From Desulfuromonas sp. SDB (lineage in GTDB: Bacteria > SDB-A): a DNA stretch of 43,445 nucleotides. Location of the stretch: NCBI GenBank assembly GCA_001412365.1, contig LKUE01000391.1, positions 1 to 43,445 on the forward strand. The letters are read 5' to 3'. Positions 10,483 through 20,850 of the stretch are shown in pieces; the first letter of the stretch is position 1, and every line of letters begins with the position of its first letter. Both the position numbers and the translations under genes were made by a program. The notes under the pieces are model-generated. The model was not told the DNA's origin, made no database searches, and saw nothing but the letters and a program-made list of their open reading frames with translations.

Positions 10483-12055
10483 AAACGTGAATTATGCATC
10501 TTATGTAAGAATATTTTTAATAATTCTAACTTTTGGACTAGCCCTGGTAGCCTTATCCGGAATTATGGTTACGGACAGGGCAATTCATCTGAATGAGGAG
10601 ATTGCCAGATTTTCCCTGGATGTAGATGCTGATCTGCTGCAGGAATTGATCTTATCCGGGGCAGTTGATGATCTATCGGATTTCAGAGGAATTTTTGATT
10701 TTGTGGCAATCCAACCAGTTGATTCGGTGCCTGAAAATATGATTACCTCAAATCTGATTTTATCTGATGGTTCGGAAGTGGTGGTTGGACGTTCCTACCC
10801 TTTAGTGGATCAATTGAGAATTTATAAAAATTTACTATTGTTTACCTTGATCATCGTGGTGATTTTAGAAATTATTGCCATAACCGTTTTCACCAAAGAA
10901 AAGGTGATGAAGCCTTTTGAGTTGATGGGTAAGATTACCGGCGCAGATCCCACTCCGGACAGCTTGGTGATAAAATTGGAAAAAATGGTGGAAGATCTGA
11001 GAGAGAACAAAGCTGAGCTGGAACTGTTATACCATCAAGAACAGTATAAAGTGGTAAATATAACTGCCCGTAGCGATTCAATACTGGATAATCTCCGGGT
11101 GGGGGTAATGGATATTGATAAACAGGGTAAAATTTCCCGGGGCAATACTGCCCTTAAAGAAATTTTCCCCCAGTTGCCCCTTAATGATGGAATCAATTAT
11201 GACCGGACCGATTTGCCCGGAGTGCTCATTGATTTAATCAGGCAGGTTTTTCAGCAAGGACAAACGAACTCCGCCCGGATTAATTTAGAAGACCGGATTA
11301 TTGATGTAGTGATTTCACCGGTAAAGGTAGAGCAGGAATTTGCAGGGGTGTTTCTTTCCGTTTACGATATTTCCGAGGCAGTTTACCTGGAACGAATATT
11401 GATGACCAAGGAAAAGCTTCAATCTTTCGGGGAGATGTCTGTAGGGATGGCTCATGAATTCAGAAATTCGGCAGGGGTTATTTTAGGAACAGCAAAACTG
11501 CTGGATAAAAAGTACGACCGGGAAGCTGTTCAGATATTAATTGATGAGACTAATTCTTTGTTGTCAACTATGGAGAAGTTTTTGGAGGTGGTCAAAAAAC
11601 AGGAATTAAAGTTCGAGGAATTTTCCATTAAAAATTTAACTGATGAAATTGCAAAAAACTATCAATGGCAGTTTCACACTGATATCAAAGTTGATCAGAT
11701 ATACGGGGACCGGGTGCTGTTGAGAAGAGCAATAATTAATTTAATAAAAAATTCATTGGAAAATAAAAGCAGTCCTCAGGATATTTTAATAATGGCGGAA
11801 CAGGATGATAATTGGTTTAAACTGGAAGTTTCGGATAAGGGGACCGGACTTAGTGAAAAGGATATTGAAAAAGTAAAAACTCCCTTTTATTCTACTAAGA
11901 GTAATGGGCTCGGATTGGGCTTATCCATCGTGGAAAAGATAATGGATTTGCATCAGGGGACTTTACAAATTATGCCGATTTTACAACAAAATGAAGTAAA
12001 GGGGACCAAGATTATATTGAGGTGGAGAAAACGTGGCAGAGATATTAATAGTTGA
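10466..12055 (+). CDS. Membrane sensor histidine kinase with PAS-like domain (NtrB/AtoS type)
   Basis: Two TM segments, H-box [16 protein letters not shown]-box [11 protein letters not shown]-box [23 protein letters not shown]. Confidence 0.9.
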   Translation: MNFRLKNVNYASYVRIFLIILTFGLALVALSGIMVTDRAIHLNEEIARFSLDVDADLLQELILSGAVDDLSDFRGIFDFVAIQPVDSVPENMITSNLILSDGSEVVVGRSYPLVDQLRIYKNLLLFTLIIVVILEIIAITVFTKEKVMKPFELMGKITGADPTPDSLVIKLEKMVEDLRENKAELELLYHQEQYKVVNITARSDSILDNLRVGVMDIDKQGKISRGNTALKEIFPQLPLNDGINYDRTDLPGVLIDLIRQVFQQGQTNSARINLEDRIIDVVISPVKVEQEFAGVFLSVYDISEAVYLERILMTKEKLQSFGEMSVGMAHEFRNSAGVILGTAKLLDKKYDREAVQILIDETNSLLSTMEKFLEVVKKQELKFEEFSIKNLTDEIAKNYQWQFHTDIKVDQIYGDRVLLRRAIINLIKNSLENKSSPQDILIMAEQDDNWFKLEVSDKGTGLSEKDIEKVKTPFYSTKSNGLGLGLSIVEKIMDLHQGTLQIMPILQQNEVKGTKIILRWRKRGRDINS

Positions 12056-13358
12056 AGATAAAAAAAATCTTCGCAAGATGCTGAAGATAGCTTTGGAGGC
12101 AGAAGGTTTCAATGTCCAGGAAGCTGGAGGAATCACTCAGGCAAAGCAGTATCTGCATAAATTTGTACCGGAAGTTATGGTGGTGGATATTCGTCTTCCT
12201 GATGGCAATGGGCTGGATCTTCTGGATTTTCTAAAAAAGGATATATCGGATATCATCATCATCGTTATGACTGCGTATGGAGATATTCCCATGGCTGTTT
12301 CCGCCATAAAAAAAGGGGCTGATGATTTTCTGCCCAAGCCTTTTGATCCTGACGATCTCACTGAGGTTATCCACCGGGAGATAAACAAGAAGTGGCTATA
12401 TCGAAAACACCGTGAATTGATGGAAAAAAGCGATTTATTGGAACCGGTAGGCAAATCTAAAATGTGGAATGATTTAATGGAGCTGGCGGGAAAAGTTGCT
12501 CCGGTAGATACCACTATACTGCTGATTGGGGAAACCGGCAGCGGAAAAGAGGTATTAGCCAGGAAAATTCATCAACTCAGTCCTAGGAATAAAGCTCCCT
12601 TTATCCCTGTAAATTGTGCAGCCATACCTAAAGATTTGGTGGAAAGTGAACTTTTCGGAGCGGAACCTGGAGCTTTCACCGGAATTGACAAAGTTAGAGT
12701 GGGTAAATTTGAATCAGCTGACCAGGGAACCATATTTCTTGATGAAATTGGAGATCTTTCCCTGGCTGCCCAGGCAAAAATACTGAGGATACTGGAAACC
12801 AAAGAAATTCAAAGATTGGGCTCCTCTAAGATTAAAAAAATTGATGTCCGCATTATTGCCGCAACCAATAAAAATTTAGAACTGGATAAAAACTCAAATC
12901 AGTTTAGGGAGGATCTGTATTTCCGTATTTCCGTATTCCCTATTACCATTCCCCCCCTGCGGGAAAGAATAGAGGATATCCGTCCGTTGGTGGAACATTT
13001 TTTAATTAAAATAGCGGCTAAACTTAATTTAGCTGAAATCCCCTGCATTGATGAAACGGTTTGGCCGAAGTTAATCAATTATTCCTGGCCGGGCAATGTT
13101 CGTGAATTAGCCAATGTCCTGGAAAGAGCGGTGATATTATCCTCGGGAAGTGAATTAACTCAGGATAAAATATTAATCCCGGATAATACCGGGCAATTTG
13201 ATGTCAGTCTGGTGGAGCAGGCAAAGTTCATCAAGGAAAAAGAAATGATAATAAAAGCTTTAAATCAGACCGGGGGAAATAAAACAAAAGCAGCAAAAAA
13301 ACTGGGCATCAGTTATCGGACCTTGCTCAATAAAGTAAAAAAATATAAAATAAATTAA
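12033..13358 (+). CDS. Sigma-54-dependent response regulator (NtrC family)
   Basis: Receiver domain, GETGSGKEVLARKIH Walker A, GAFTGI loop, FLDEIGDL Walker B, C-terminal Fis-type HTH. Confidence 0.95.
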   Translation: MAEILIVEDKKNLRKMLKIALEAEGFNVQEAGGITQAKQYLHKFVPEVMVVDIRLPDGNGLDLLDFLKKDISDIIIIVMTAYGDIPMAVSAIKKGADDFLPKPFDPDDLTEVIHREINKKWLYRKHRELMEKSDLLEPVGKSKMWNDLMELAGKVAPVDTTILLIGETGSGKEVLARKIHQLSPRNKAPFIPVNCAAIPKDLVESELFGAEPGAFTGIDKVRVGKFESADQGTIFLDEIGDLSLAAQAKILRILETKEIQRLGSSKIKKIDVRIIAATNKNLELDKNSNQFREDLYFRISVFPITIPPLRERIEDIRPLVEHFLIKIAAKLNLAEIPCIDETVWPKLINYSWPGNVRELANVLERAVILSSGSELTQDKILIPDNTGQFDVSLVEQAKFIKEKEMIIKALNQTGGNKTKAAKKLGISYRTLLNKVKKYKIN

Positions 13359-13442
13359 GATAAATATTGATTTTATAATTATTTACTGATAAAAATTAAA
13401 ATTAGTTTTTATAAATTTTAGTAAGAATTACAGGAGAAAAAT

Positions 13443-13634
13443 ATGTCATATAAGTGTGAAATATGTGGTAAAAGTCCTTCTATAGGAAACAATGTAAGCC
13501 ATGCTAACAACAGGACAAAAAGAAGATTTTTGCCTAATTTACAGAAAATTAGAGTGAAGCTTGATTCCGGTGCAGTAAAAAAGATGAAAGTCTGTACTTC
13601 CTGTATTAAATCAGGCAGAGTGAAAAAACCTTAA
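13443..13634 (+). CDS. rpmB: Ribosomal protein L28 (zinc-binding C+ form)
   Basis: [30 protein letters not shown] and two CxxC pairs. Confidence 0.95.
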   Translation: MSYKCEICGKSPSIGNNVSHANNRTKRRFLPNLQKIRVKLDSGAVKKMKVCTSCIKSGRVKKP

Positions 13635-13668
13635 TTTTCTAATCATACCTTTATCAGGAGGGTGATGA

Positions 13669-15141
13669 ATTACTGCTGGACACAAACTTTTTACAGTTAG
13701 TGTAATATTAATAACTGTAGAATTTGTTCTGTTGTTATTTGTTTCTCTATCCTGTCAGCATACCGGTGCATTGGTTAGAACAGAAAATAACCTTGCCCCC
13801 CATGAATCTGAGATCAGTTATTCCCAGGAGAATTTAGTGGGAAATTCACCTTCCCTTCCTGATCGATCCATTCAACCGGATTCAGAGGATAACTTCTCTC
13901 AACATCAATCTACACCAGGATTATCCGCTGAAAGCTTAGATTATGAAATAGATATAAAAAATAATTTTGAAAAATTAGCGGGGTGGGAACAACTCAAATT
14001 AACCGCTTCAATTCATCTGATCAAAGGAAATAATAGACAGACCTTGCCCGGTTATTTTTTAAACCATCCTCAATCCGATAATTCCGATTCAGGACAGTAT
14101 TACTATCATCAGGGAAGCAGTGCGGACAGCAGTCAAAACCAATCTAGATCTTTTTCCCAGGACTCATCGTTCTCCGCGCCCTGTTCCTCTTCCCCTGAAT
14201 ATACTGATCTGCCTTCTTTAAGCTCAGGTCTGAAACATACAATTTCCTGCTGTGTCCGGCAGTATATCCTGGGAGTAGTTAACAGCTATAAAATAATAGA
14301 ATATATACCCGGAGACAGTGCAATTCCGCTGACTATTTCCCCCCCTCCCCTTTGCACTGTTCCCAGTTTTGCTCAGTTTGAAATCCTGCCCACTCCGGAT
14401 CCCAAAAAAGTTATTATTTTTCTAAGTTCCACTGACAGCCTGGTTTATGATTTTAATCCCGGGGGGGGTACTTTGGAAATCCCGGATATTGAGTTTGACT
14501 ACCTTCCGGTCCGGATGGAAGTTAGAGCCCCTCAACTTACCGAAGTATTTAACTTTGTCCTCTATTCGGAAAGATGGATTGAAATATTTTGTGATTATGA
14601 TATTCAGTGTGCGGTGATGTGGGAAGGAGCCAGACCCAGAATATGGACTGTAGTTACTACCGGAAAGTCAAACTGGACCCGGGCGGAGCATTGCCGGATT
14701 ATGAACAAGGAGCCGGTAGCTTATTTTGTTCTGGATAGATCTCCGATGAGATGGTGGATGGGTATCCAGAATGTTCATGGAACTCAAAATGGAACCCATG
14801 CCCCCCTTTCCGGCACTTGGTGGAGATTAGGAAGACAGGGCAGCCATGGGTGTGTGCGTAATCCCTTTGCCGAAAAATTTTATCAACTGATGGAAGTTGG
14901 AGATAGGGTGGAAGTGTATTACCGTCACAGTGAGGGTTTTAACATCACTGAAATTAATCCCGCCTGGAGGTATTTGAGGTTTGACCTGCTGGAGGAAATT
15001 GAGGACAGCTCAGATCTAAAACAATATGTACACAGAGCTTCTGAAATTCTTATGCCCATTTACCAGGAAAAGTTAGCCAAAGCTTGGCAGGAAGACAGTG
15101 TTAACTGCAATCAGACTGCTGAATATCAAAATCATCCCTAG
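13669..15141 (+). CDS. Putative lipoprotein with L,D-transpeptidase (YkuD) domain; start extended to a candidate ATT codon at 13669
   Basis: HGTQNGTHAPLSGTWWRLGRQGSHGCVRNP catalytic motif; upstream in-frame ITAGHKLFTVSVILITVEFVLLLFVSLSC (signal plus lipobox); SD AGGAGG at 13656-13661. Confidence 0.8.
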   Translation: MTAGHKLFTVSVILITVEFVLLLFVSLSCQHTGALVRTENNLAPHESEISYSQENLVGNSPSLPDRSIQPDSEDNFSQHQSTPGLSAESLDYEIDIKNNFEKLAGWEQLKLTASIHLIKGNNRQTLPGYFLNHPQSDNSDSGQYYYHQGSSADSSQNQSRSFSQDSSFSAPCSSSPEYTDLPSLSSGLKHTISCCVRQYILGVVNSYKIIEYIPGDSAIPLTISPPPLCTVPSFAQFEILPTPDPKKVIIFLSSTDSLVYDFNPGGGTLEIPDIEFDYLPVRMEVRAPQLTEVFNFVLYSERWIEIFCDYDIQCAVMWEGARPRIWTVVTTGKSNWTRAEHCRIMNKEPVAYFVLDRSPMRWWMGIQNVHGTQNGTHAPLSGTWWRLGRQGSHGCVRNPFAEKFYQLMEVGDRVEVYYRHSEGFNITEINPAWRYLRFDLLEEIEDSSDLKQYVHRASEILMPIYQEKLAKAWQEDSVNCNQTAEYQNHP

Positions 15142-15188
15142 CCCAGTATTTACTTAACCGGCTATTTTTATCTAAAGTAAGGGATGAA

Positions 15189-15794
15189 TTAAGCAGAGCA
15201 GATGATATTTTTTAAAATATCATAAACCGGACTGTCAGAAGATAATTCAGGATGAAAAGTTGCCCCTAACACATTTTTTTGCTTAACCAGCACGGGTTCC
15301 TTATTACACCGTGCTAATATTTCCACCTCTGCTCCAACTTCAATAATTTTTGGGGCGCGGATAAATACTCCTTCACTGTGGCGGTGGGATGTATATTTTT
15401 CAGCTGATTCAGTATAATTGATTGTCTGGATAGATGAATCAACCTGCCTCCCGTAAGCATTTCTCTGAGTAGTGATTTCAATAAAATTCCAAGGCTCAGC
15501 CAGACCGGGATTGATTATTTTTTTAGATAGAAGTATAGCCCCGGCACAAGTTGCCAGAAAGAAAACTCCTTGCTCCCAGAGTTTTTCCAGTGATTTTCTT
15601 AATCCGGATAATTCAGCCAGTAAGTGGATTGTGGAAGATTCCCCCCCCGGTATGATTACTAGATCTAATTTTTCAGGCAGGTCGTAAATATCTCTGATCA
15701 GAAACAGGTTGGACCGGGGAAAAGCTTCTGAAATTTTCTGGCGGTGGGAGTTAAAATTACCCTGAATTGCAATTAATCCGGTATTAATTACCAA
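15189..15794 (-). CDS. pdxT: Pyridoxal 5'-phosphate synthase glutaminase subunit
   Basis: [33 protein letters not shown]. Confidence 0.93.
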   Translation of the reverse strand: MVINTGLIAIQGNFNSHRQKISEAFPRSNLFLIRDIYDLPEKLDLVIIPGGESSTIHLLAELSGLRKSLEKLWEQGVFFLATCAGAILLSKKIINPGLAEPWNFIEITTQRNAYGRQVDSSIQTINYTESAEKYTSHRHSEGVFIRAPKIIEVGAEVEILARCNKEPVLVKQKNVLGATFHPELSSDSPVYDILKNIICSA

Positions 15795-16663
15795 CCCCTG
15801 TTTTGAATGATATCCTGTTTATCCATTTTAGAAGTATCAATCCCCCTCATTTCTTCACCCAGTTGGGATGATATCTCCGCTAATTTTTCAGGATCATTAT
15901 AATGGGTTACTGCGAGGACAATAGCTTTTGCCCTTGCTTCAGGATCCTGGGATTTAAAAACACCTGAACCCACAAAAACTGATTCAGCTCCTAACTGCAT
16001 CATCAATGCGGCATCAGCGGGACTGGCAACCCCTCCTGCGGCAAAATTGGGAACAGGCAGTTTTTTTTCTTCAGCCACCATCTTAACCAAAGCATAAGGT
16101 GCCTGCAGCTGTTTTGCTTCAGCCATCAATTCATCGCTGCGGAGGGTGGCAAGCTTTCTTATCTCCTGCTGTACTGATCTCATGTGCCTTACTGCATGAA
16201 TGATATCTCCGGTTCCCGCTTCTCCTTTAGTTCTGATCAGAGCAGCTCCTTCTGCTATTCTCCGCAACGCTTCCCCTAAGTTTCTTGCTCCGCAGACAAA
16301 GGGCACTTTAAAATCAAACTTGTAAACATGATTTTGGTCATCGGCAGGAGTCAGTACTTCGGATTCATCAATGAAATCTACTCCCAATGCCTGTAAAATT
16401 TGAGCTTCGGCAAAATGCCCAATCCGGCATTTAGCCATCACCGGTATGTCCACTGCTGCCATGATATCTTTGATTTTTTGGACATTGGCCATACGGGCTA
16501 CTCCTCCTGCTGCCCTGATATCTGCGGGTACTCTTTCCAAAGCCATAACTGCTACTGCTCCTGCCTGTTCAGCGATTTCAGCTTGTTCAGCATCAGTTAC
16601 ATCCATAATAACTCCGCCTCTAAGCATATCTGCAAGTCCTATTTTTAATCTTAGGTCAGTCAT
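15788..16663 (-). CDS. pdxS: Pyridoxal 5'-phosphate synthase lyase subunit
   Basis: [49 protein letters not shown]. Confidence 0.97.
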   Translation of the reverse strand: MTDLRLKIGLADMLRGGVIMDVTDAEQAEIAEQAGAVAVMALERVPADIRAAGGVARMANVQKIKDIMAAVDIPVMAKCRIGHFAEAQILQALGVDFIDESEVLTPADDQNHVYKFDFKVPFVCGARNLGEALRRIAEGAALIRTKGEAGTGDIIHAVRHMRSVQQEIRKLATLRSDELMAEAKQLQAPYALVKMVAEEKKLPVPNFAAGGVASPADAALMMQLGAESVFVGSGVFKSQDPEARAKAIVLAVTHYNDPEKLAEISSQLGEEMRGIDTSKMDKQDIIQNRGW

Positions 16664-16764
16664 GATATCCTCCCTTGTATTATTTCCAGATTAATATTAT
16701 ATATAATTTTATTGAAAATAAAATAATATAATTAGATTTAAACATAATAACTAGGAAAATATTA

Positions 16765-17634
16765 CTGAAAACATATTTTGACTGCATACCTTGTTTTTTC
16801 CGGCAGGGGTTAAATGCCTGTAAAACCGCCGGGGTTAATGATGAGGTTAAAAGGCTGGTGCTTAATGAACTGGGGAGGCTGTTGCCTCAAATGGATATTA
16901 AATCTTCTCCTCCCCATTTAGCAATGGCTGTATACGGATTGGTGGAAAAATATGCAGGTATAAATCCGTTCAGAGAAGAAAAGAAAAAAGCCAATAAAAT
17001 TGCTTTGAACATTTATCCCCAACTGGTTGAAATGATCAGAAGAAGTTCTGATCCTCTGCTTACTGCATTGAAGATTGCTGCAGTGGGAAATATTATTGAT
17101 CTGGGAGCTTATGATTTTGATATTGAAAATTTTGACTTGATTGAAGAAATTAATAAACATTTAGCTATGGATTTTTATACCCATAATCTGGTGGAGTTCC
17201 AAGCTGACCTTGAAACTGCCCAAACAATTTTATACATTGGGGATAATGCCGGTGAAATTGTATTTGACAAAGCACTGATAAAATTACTCCGGAGCAGGGA
17301 TAAAAAGATAATATTTGCAGTCCGGGGCAAGCCAGTAATAAATGATGTGACTTTAGAAGATGCTGAACAAGTTGGCATTGGACAATATGCTGAAGTAATT
17401 GACAGTGGAGTTCCTGCCCCCGGTTGTATTTTATTTCTCTGCTCACAGGAGTTTCAACAATTATTTCAACATTCGGATTTGGTGATTTCCAAAGGACAGG
17501 GAAATTTCGAAGCTTTGGATAATGCCCCCCGTTCGGTTTATTTTTTGTTTAAAGTAAAATGCAAGGTGCTTTCCACCAATCTATCCGTTCCTCAGGATTC
17601 CATGGTTTTCATAAAATCAAATCTGAAATCATGA
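16765..17634 (+). CDS. DUF89/ARMT1-like family protein; start extended to a candidate CTG at 16765
   Basis: In-frame upstream sequence LKTYFDCIPCFFRQGLNACKTAGVNDEVKRLV supplies the N-terminal CxxC; core YIGDNAGEIVFDKALI and VISKGQGNFEAL. Confidence 0.8.
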   Translation: MKTYFDCIPCFFRQGLNACKTAGVNDEVKRLVLNELGRLLPQMDIKSSPPHLAMAVYGLVEKYAGINPFREEKKKANKIALNIYPQLVEMIRRSSDPLLTALKIAAVGNIIDLGAYDFDIENFDLIEEINKHLAMDFYTHNLVEFQADLETAQTILYIGDNAGEIVFDKALIKLLRSRDKKIIFAVRGKPVINDVTLEDAEQVGIGQYAEVIDSGVPAPGCILFLCSQEFQQLFQHSDLVISKGQGNFEALDNAPRSVYFLFKVKCKVLSTNLSVPQDSMVFIKSNLKS

Positions 17635-17758
17635 TTTCTTAAAATTCTTTCATTACCAGGCAAACAGGTTATATATTATTATATCCGCCTTATGAAATTT
17701 ATAAATTTTCCGCGGTTTTACGGTTATATGTAAAAAATGAAAGTACTGCCTGATCTTA

Positions 17759-18850
17759 TCACAGGGGGGACAGGAGGGAAGAATCAGGCAGATAGTAGTA
17801 GATATGTCCGCCCCGGTCAAGGTAGTCGGAAAAAATCTGTTTAAGCCAGAGCAGCCCCTGGTGATCTAAATACAATAAGGGATGCTCGATGAATAAACAA
17901 TCTGAATTAATTTCCAGGGCAATTAAATAAGTTAATTTTCTCCGTTCACCGCCGGATAAACTGAGAGGGCTCCGTTCATTAAAATCCTCGGGGATGCCGG
18001 CAGATAGAGCTTTTTCCATGAAAGCATTTATTAAGATGCCCGACCAGGCGAGTTCTTCAGTTAAGTTGTTGAAATAAAAATAATTTTCGGCAAAATAAGG
18101 AAGATATTGAATTTTACTCCCCCTCCGGATTAATTCTGCTTTGAGTTCATAAAGTTCTTTCCTGGTGCGAATATGGTGGAAATTATTCAGATCACTAAAA
18201 TCTACAGGGGATTTAAACAGGGGTTCGGCAAATTCAATGTTGTGCTCATGAACCTGCAAATGTTTTATGTTACAATGGTTTACCAGCTGGGGATATTGAG
18301 TTATAAATAAACTTCCCCGGTGGCAGTTAAATACTGAGCGGATAAACTTCTTTCTGTGCTCAGCACCTAAAAGAACCAGGACTTCATCAAAAATTAAAAA
18401 TTCTTTACCCGCTGCTAGCAGGGAAGCAGTGAGGGTGTTTAAATTGTCCAACATCATCTCATCTCGGTTATCACCAGCTTTAATATCCCATTCCCTGATT
18501 AATTTATCTAATATTTTTTTTCCGTCCCCTGGCTTGATTCCTCGGTTTTCCAGGCTGAATATTATTTCCTGGACCGGATCATCAAACAGTCTCTGATTAT
18601 TTAAATTTTGTTTTATCAGTCCGAATTTTGAAACCAGGCAGAGGGGATCATCAATTACTGCTCCCCCTAATTTTATAGTTCCCTGCTGGGCACAACGGTA
18701 TCCTGATAATATCTCCGCCAGGGTGGTTTTTCCGGAACCAACTGCGCCGGTGAGTACGTAGTGATCATCTAAGTCCAAAATCAAATTCAGCCGGTCCAGG
18801 ATGACTTTATCATCAAAACCATAACTGAGATTATTTATGTTTAATTTCAT
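17759..18850 (-). CDS. Degenerate double-domain ABC ATPase, EcfA/CbiO-like
   Basis: N-half Walker A GAVGSGKTT, Q-loop QNLNNQRLFDDPVQEIIFSLENRGI, Walker B FLIFDEV; C-half signature LSLSGGERRKL and D-loop LYLD but no Walker A. Confidence 0.85.
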   Translation of the reverse strand: MKLNINNLSYGFDDKVILDRLNLILDLDDHYVLTGAVGSGKTTLAEILSGYRCAQQGTIKLGGAVIDDPLCLVSKFGLIKQNLNNQRLFDDPVQEIIFSLENRGIKPGDGKKILDKLIREWDIKAGDNRDEMMLDNLNTLTASLLAAGKEFLIFDEVLVLLGAEHRKKFIRSVFNCHRGSLFITQYPQLVNHCNIKHLQVHEHNIEFAEPLFKSPVDFSDLNNFHHIRTRKELYELKAELIRRGSKIQYLPYFAENYFYFNNLTEELAWSGILINAFMEKALSAGIPEDFNERSPLSLSGGERRKLTYLIALEINSDCLFIEHPLLYLDHQGLLWLKQIFSDYLDRGGHIYYYLPDSSLLSPL

Positions 18851-18934
18851 AACTATGTGTTTAAATCTATTAAATCCTGATTATGATTTTAATGGACAGT
18901 GATATTTTAACCAGGCATAATGAAAAATTATATC

Positions 18935-18954
18935 TGCAAACTGATGCAAACTGA
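18935..18954 (+). repeat. 10-bp tandem direct repeat (TGCAAACTGA x2) upstream of guaA
   Basis: Read directly. Confidence 0.9.
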
Positions 18955-19020
18955 AGGATATTAAAATTCATAAACTGACCGGAAAACAAAATTGATATCC
19001 TCACCGCTGGATTTAACTAT

Positions 19021-20847
19021 TTGATGATGATGAAGAGTAAACAGGACAAAATCGGAGTTATTGATTACGGGGGGCAATATGCTCACCTCATAGCCAATGT
19101 GGTTAGATCAATAGGGGTTTATTCAGATATTCTACAGCCCCACCAGCTCAGAGATATCAGCCAGTACCGGGGCATTATTCTTTCGGGAAGTCCCGCCCTT
19201 AGCTCTGGAGACGAACTTTCAGTCAATCCCCTGATTTTCAAACTGAATATACCTGTACTGGGATTTTGCTTCGGTCACCAGGAAATAGCAAAATTCCACG
19301 GAGGCAAGGTGGAACATAAGGGTCAGGAATTTGGAAGAAGTTTGCTTAAACTGGTTAAAAAATCCCCAATATTCCTTAACTTGCCCGATGAACAAGTAGT
19401 GTGGATGAGTCATGGAGATGCGGTAACTGATCCCGGGGATATGGAAGAAATTGCTGTTTCTCTTGATCCTGACAACAATACACAAAAGTATTCTGCAATT
19501 TCAGATGAGAAACTCAGGCACTATGGATTCCAATTTCATCCCGAGGTAGATGATACTGAATATGGCAGGGAGATGATTGAAAATTATGTCATAGGCATTT
19601 GCGGATGCCGGAAGTCCTGGAATTCAGATTATATGGTGGAGGATATTGAAAATTCAATTAAAACTGAAGTAAAGACCAACCAGGTAGTTATGCTGGTTAG
19701 CGGAGGGGTTGATTCAACCGTCGCCGCAGTATTGCTCCACCGGGCTTTACCCGCCTCACAATTACATTTCATACATGTGGACACTGGTTTGATGAGACAT
19801 AAAGAAAGCGAACAAGTCACAGAATTGTTTGAGTCGGAAGGAATGCTGCCCAGCCTGGTAGTGGTGGATGCCTCTGAACAGTTTCTAAGGGAACTGCAGG
19901 GAGTTTATGATCCTGAACAAAAAAGAAACATAATCGGAAAAAACTTCATTGACCTTGTCAATGATGAAGTTGCTAAATTTGATCTGTCCACCGCCCTGCT
20001 TGCCCAGGGCACTATTTACCCCGATCGCATTGAAACCGGGGAGACTGAGCATGCCCATCGGATTAAAACTCATCATAACCGGATTCCTCAGATTGAAGCG
20101 ATGATCCGGCAGGGGTTGGTAATTGAACCGCTTAAAGACCTTTATAAGTTTGAAGTTAGAAAAGTCGGACAAACTCTGGGCATCCCCCAAACTATGCTTC
20201 AGCGTCATCCGTTTCCCGGACCCGGTCTGGGTATCCGCTGCATTTGTTCCCAGCCGGATAACCTCGATTATAAACAGATTACTGTGCTTAGAGCCAAGTT
20301 AAAGGATAACTGCGGGAAATATTATAGTGAAGTATTACCGGTGAAATCAGTAGGAGTGAAAGCAGATCAGCGAAGTTATGAATATCCTGGTCTGCTATGG
20401 AAAGAAAATTATTGCGGAGAGGAAATTGATGATATTGCTGCTAAAATATTTAGAAATGTTGATAATATAAATAGAATAATTTGGCTGGGGGGTAATCATG
20501 CCAATCCGCCAGTATCTATTCAGCCGGTATTAGCGGATATAAATGCAGCCAGGCTGGAAAAGTTAAGAGCAGCGGATAACCTGGCTCAACAGCTATTAGT
20601 AGAGCAGAACCTTTATGATGAAATCTGGCAGATGCCGGTTATTTCCCTTCCCCTGAAAATTAATCAGGTTTATGAGGATTTTATAATTTTAAGACCGGTA
20701 ATTTCAAAACGGGGAATGACCGCCCGTCCTTATTATCTTCCACCCCTTTACTTAAAAACTTTATCCGACAGGTTCAAACAGGTTGGAGTTAATTGGTGGG
20801 GAGTTGATGTTTCAACTAAACCTCCCGCCACCATTGAATGGGAGTGA
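19021..20847 (+). CDS. guaA: GMP synthase, long (eukaryotic-like) form
   Basis: GATase GFCFGHQE and FQFHPEV; PP-loop LVSGGVDSTVAA; RHPFPGPGLGIRC; C-terminal KPPATIEWE; 608 aa with extended dimerisation region. Confidence 0.93.
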   Translation: MMMMKSKQDKIGVIDYGGQYAHLIANVVRSIGVYSDILQPHQLRDISQYRGIILSGSPALSSGDELSVNPLIFKLNIPVLGFCFGHQEIAKFHGGKVEHKGQEFGRSLLKLVKKSPIFLNLPDEQVVWMSHGDAVTDPGDMEEIAVSLDPDNNTQKYSAISDEKLRHYGFQFHPEVDDTEYGREMIENYVIGICGCRKSWNSDYMVEDIENSIKTEVKTNQVVMLVSGGVDSTVAAVLLHRALPASQLHFIHVDTGLMRHKESEQVTELFESEGMLPSLVVVDASEQFLRELQGVYDPEQKRNIIGKNFIDLVNDEVAKFDLSTALLAQGTIYPDRIETGETEHAHRIKTHHNRIPQIEAMIRQGLVIEPLKDLYKFEVRKVGQTLGIPQTMLQRHPFPGPGLGIRCICSQPDNLDYKQITVLRAKLKDNCGKYYSEVLPVKSVGVKADQRSYEYPGLLWKENYCGEEIDDIAAKIFRNVDNINRIIWLGGNHANPPVSIQPVLADINAARLEKLRAADNLAQQLLVEQNLYDEIWQMPVISLPLKINQVYEDFIILRPVISKRGMTARPYYLPPLYLKTLSDRFKQVGVNWWGVDVSTKPPATIEWE

Positions 20848-20850
20848 GAA

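Noticed and set aside
13370-13430. AT-only inverted repeat (ATAAAAA/TTTTTAT) before rpmB
   Set aside because: Low-complexity AT-rich DNA; pairing expected by chance.
18851-19020. Purine riboswitch upstream of guaA
   Set aside because: Looked for purine-aptamer core sequences and did not recognise them.
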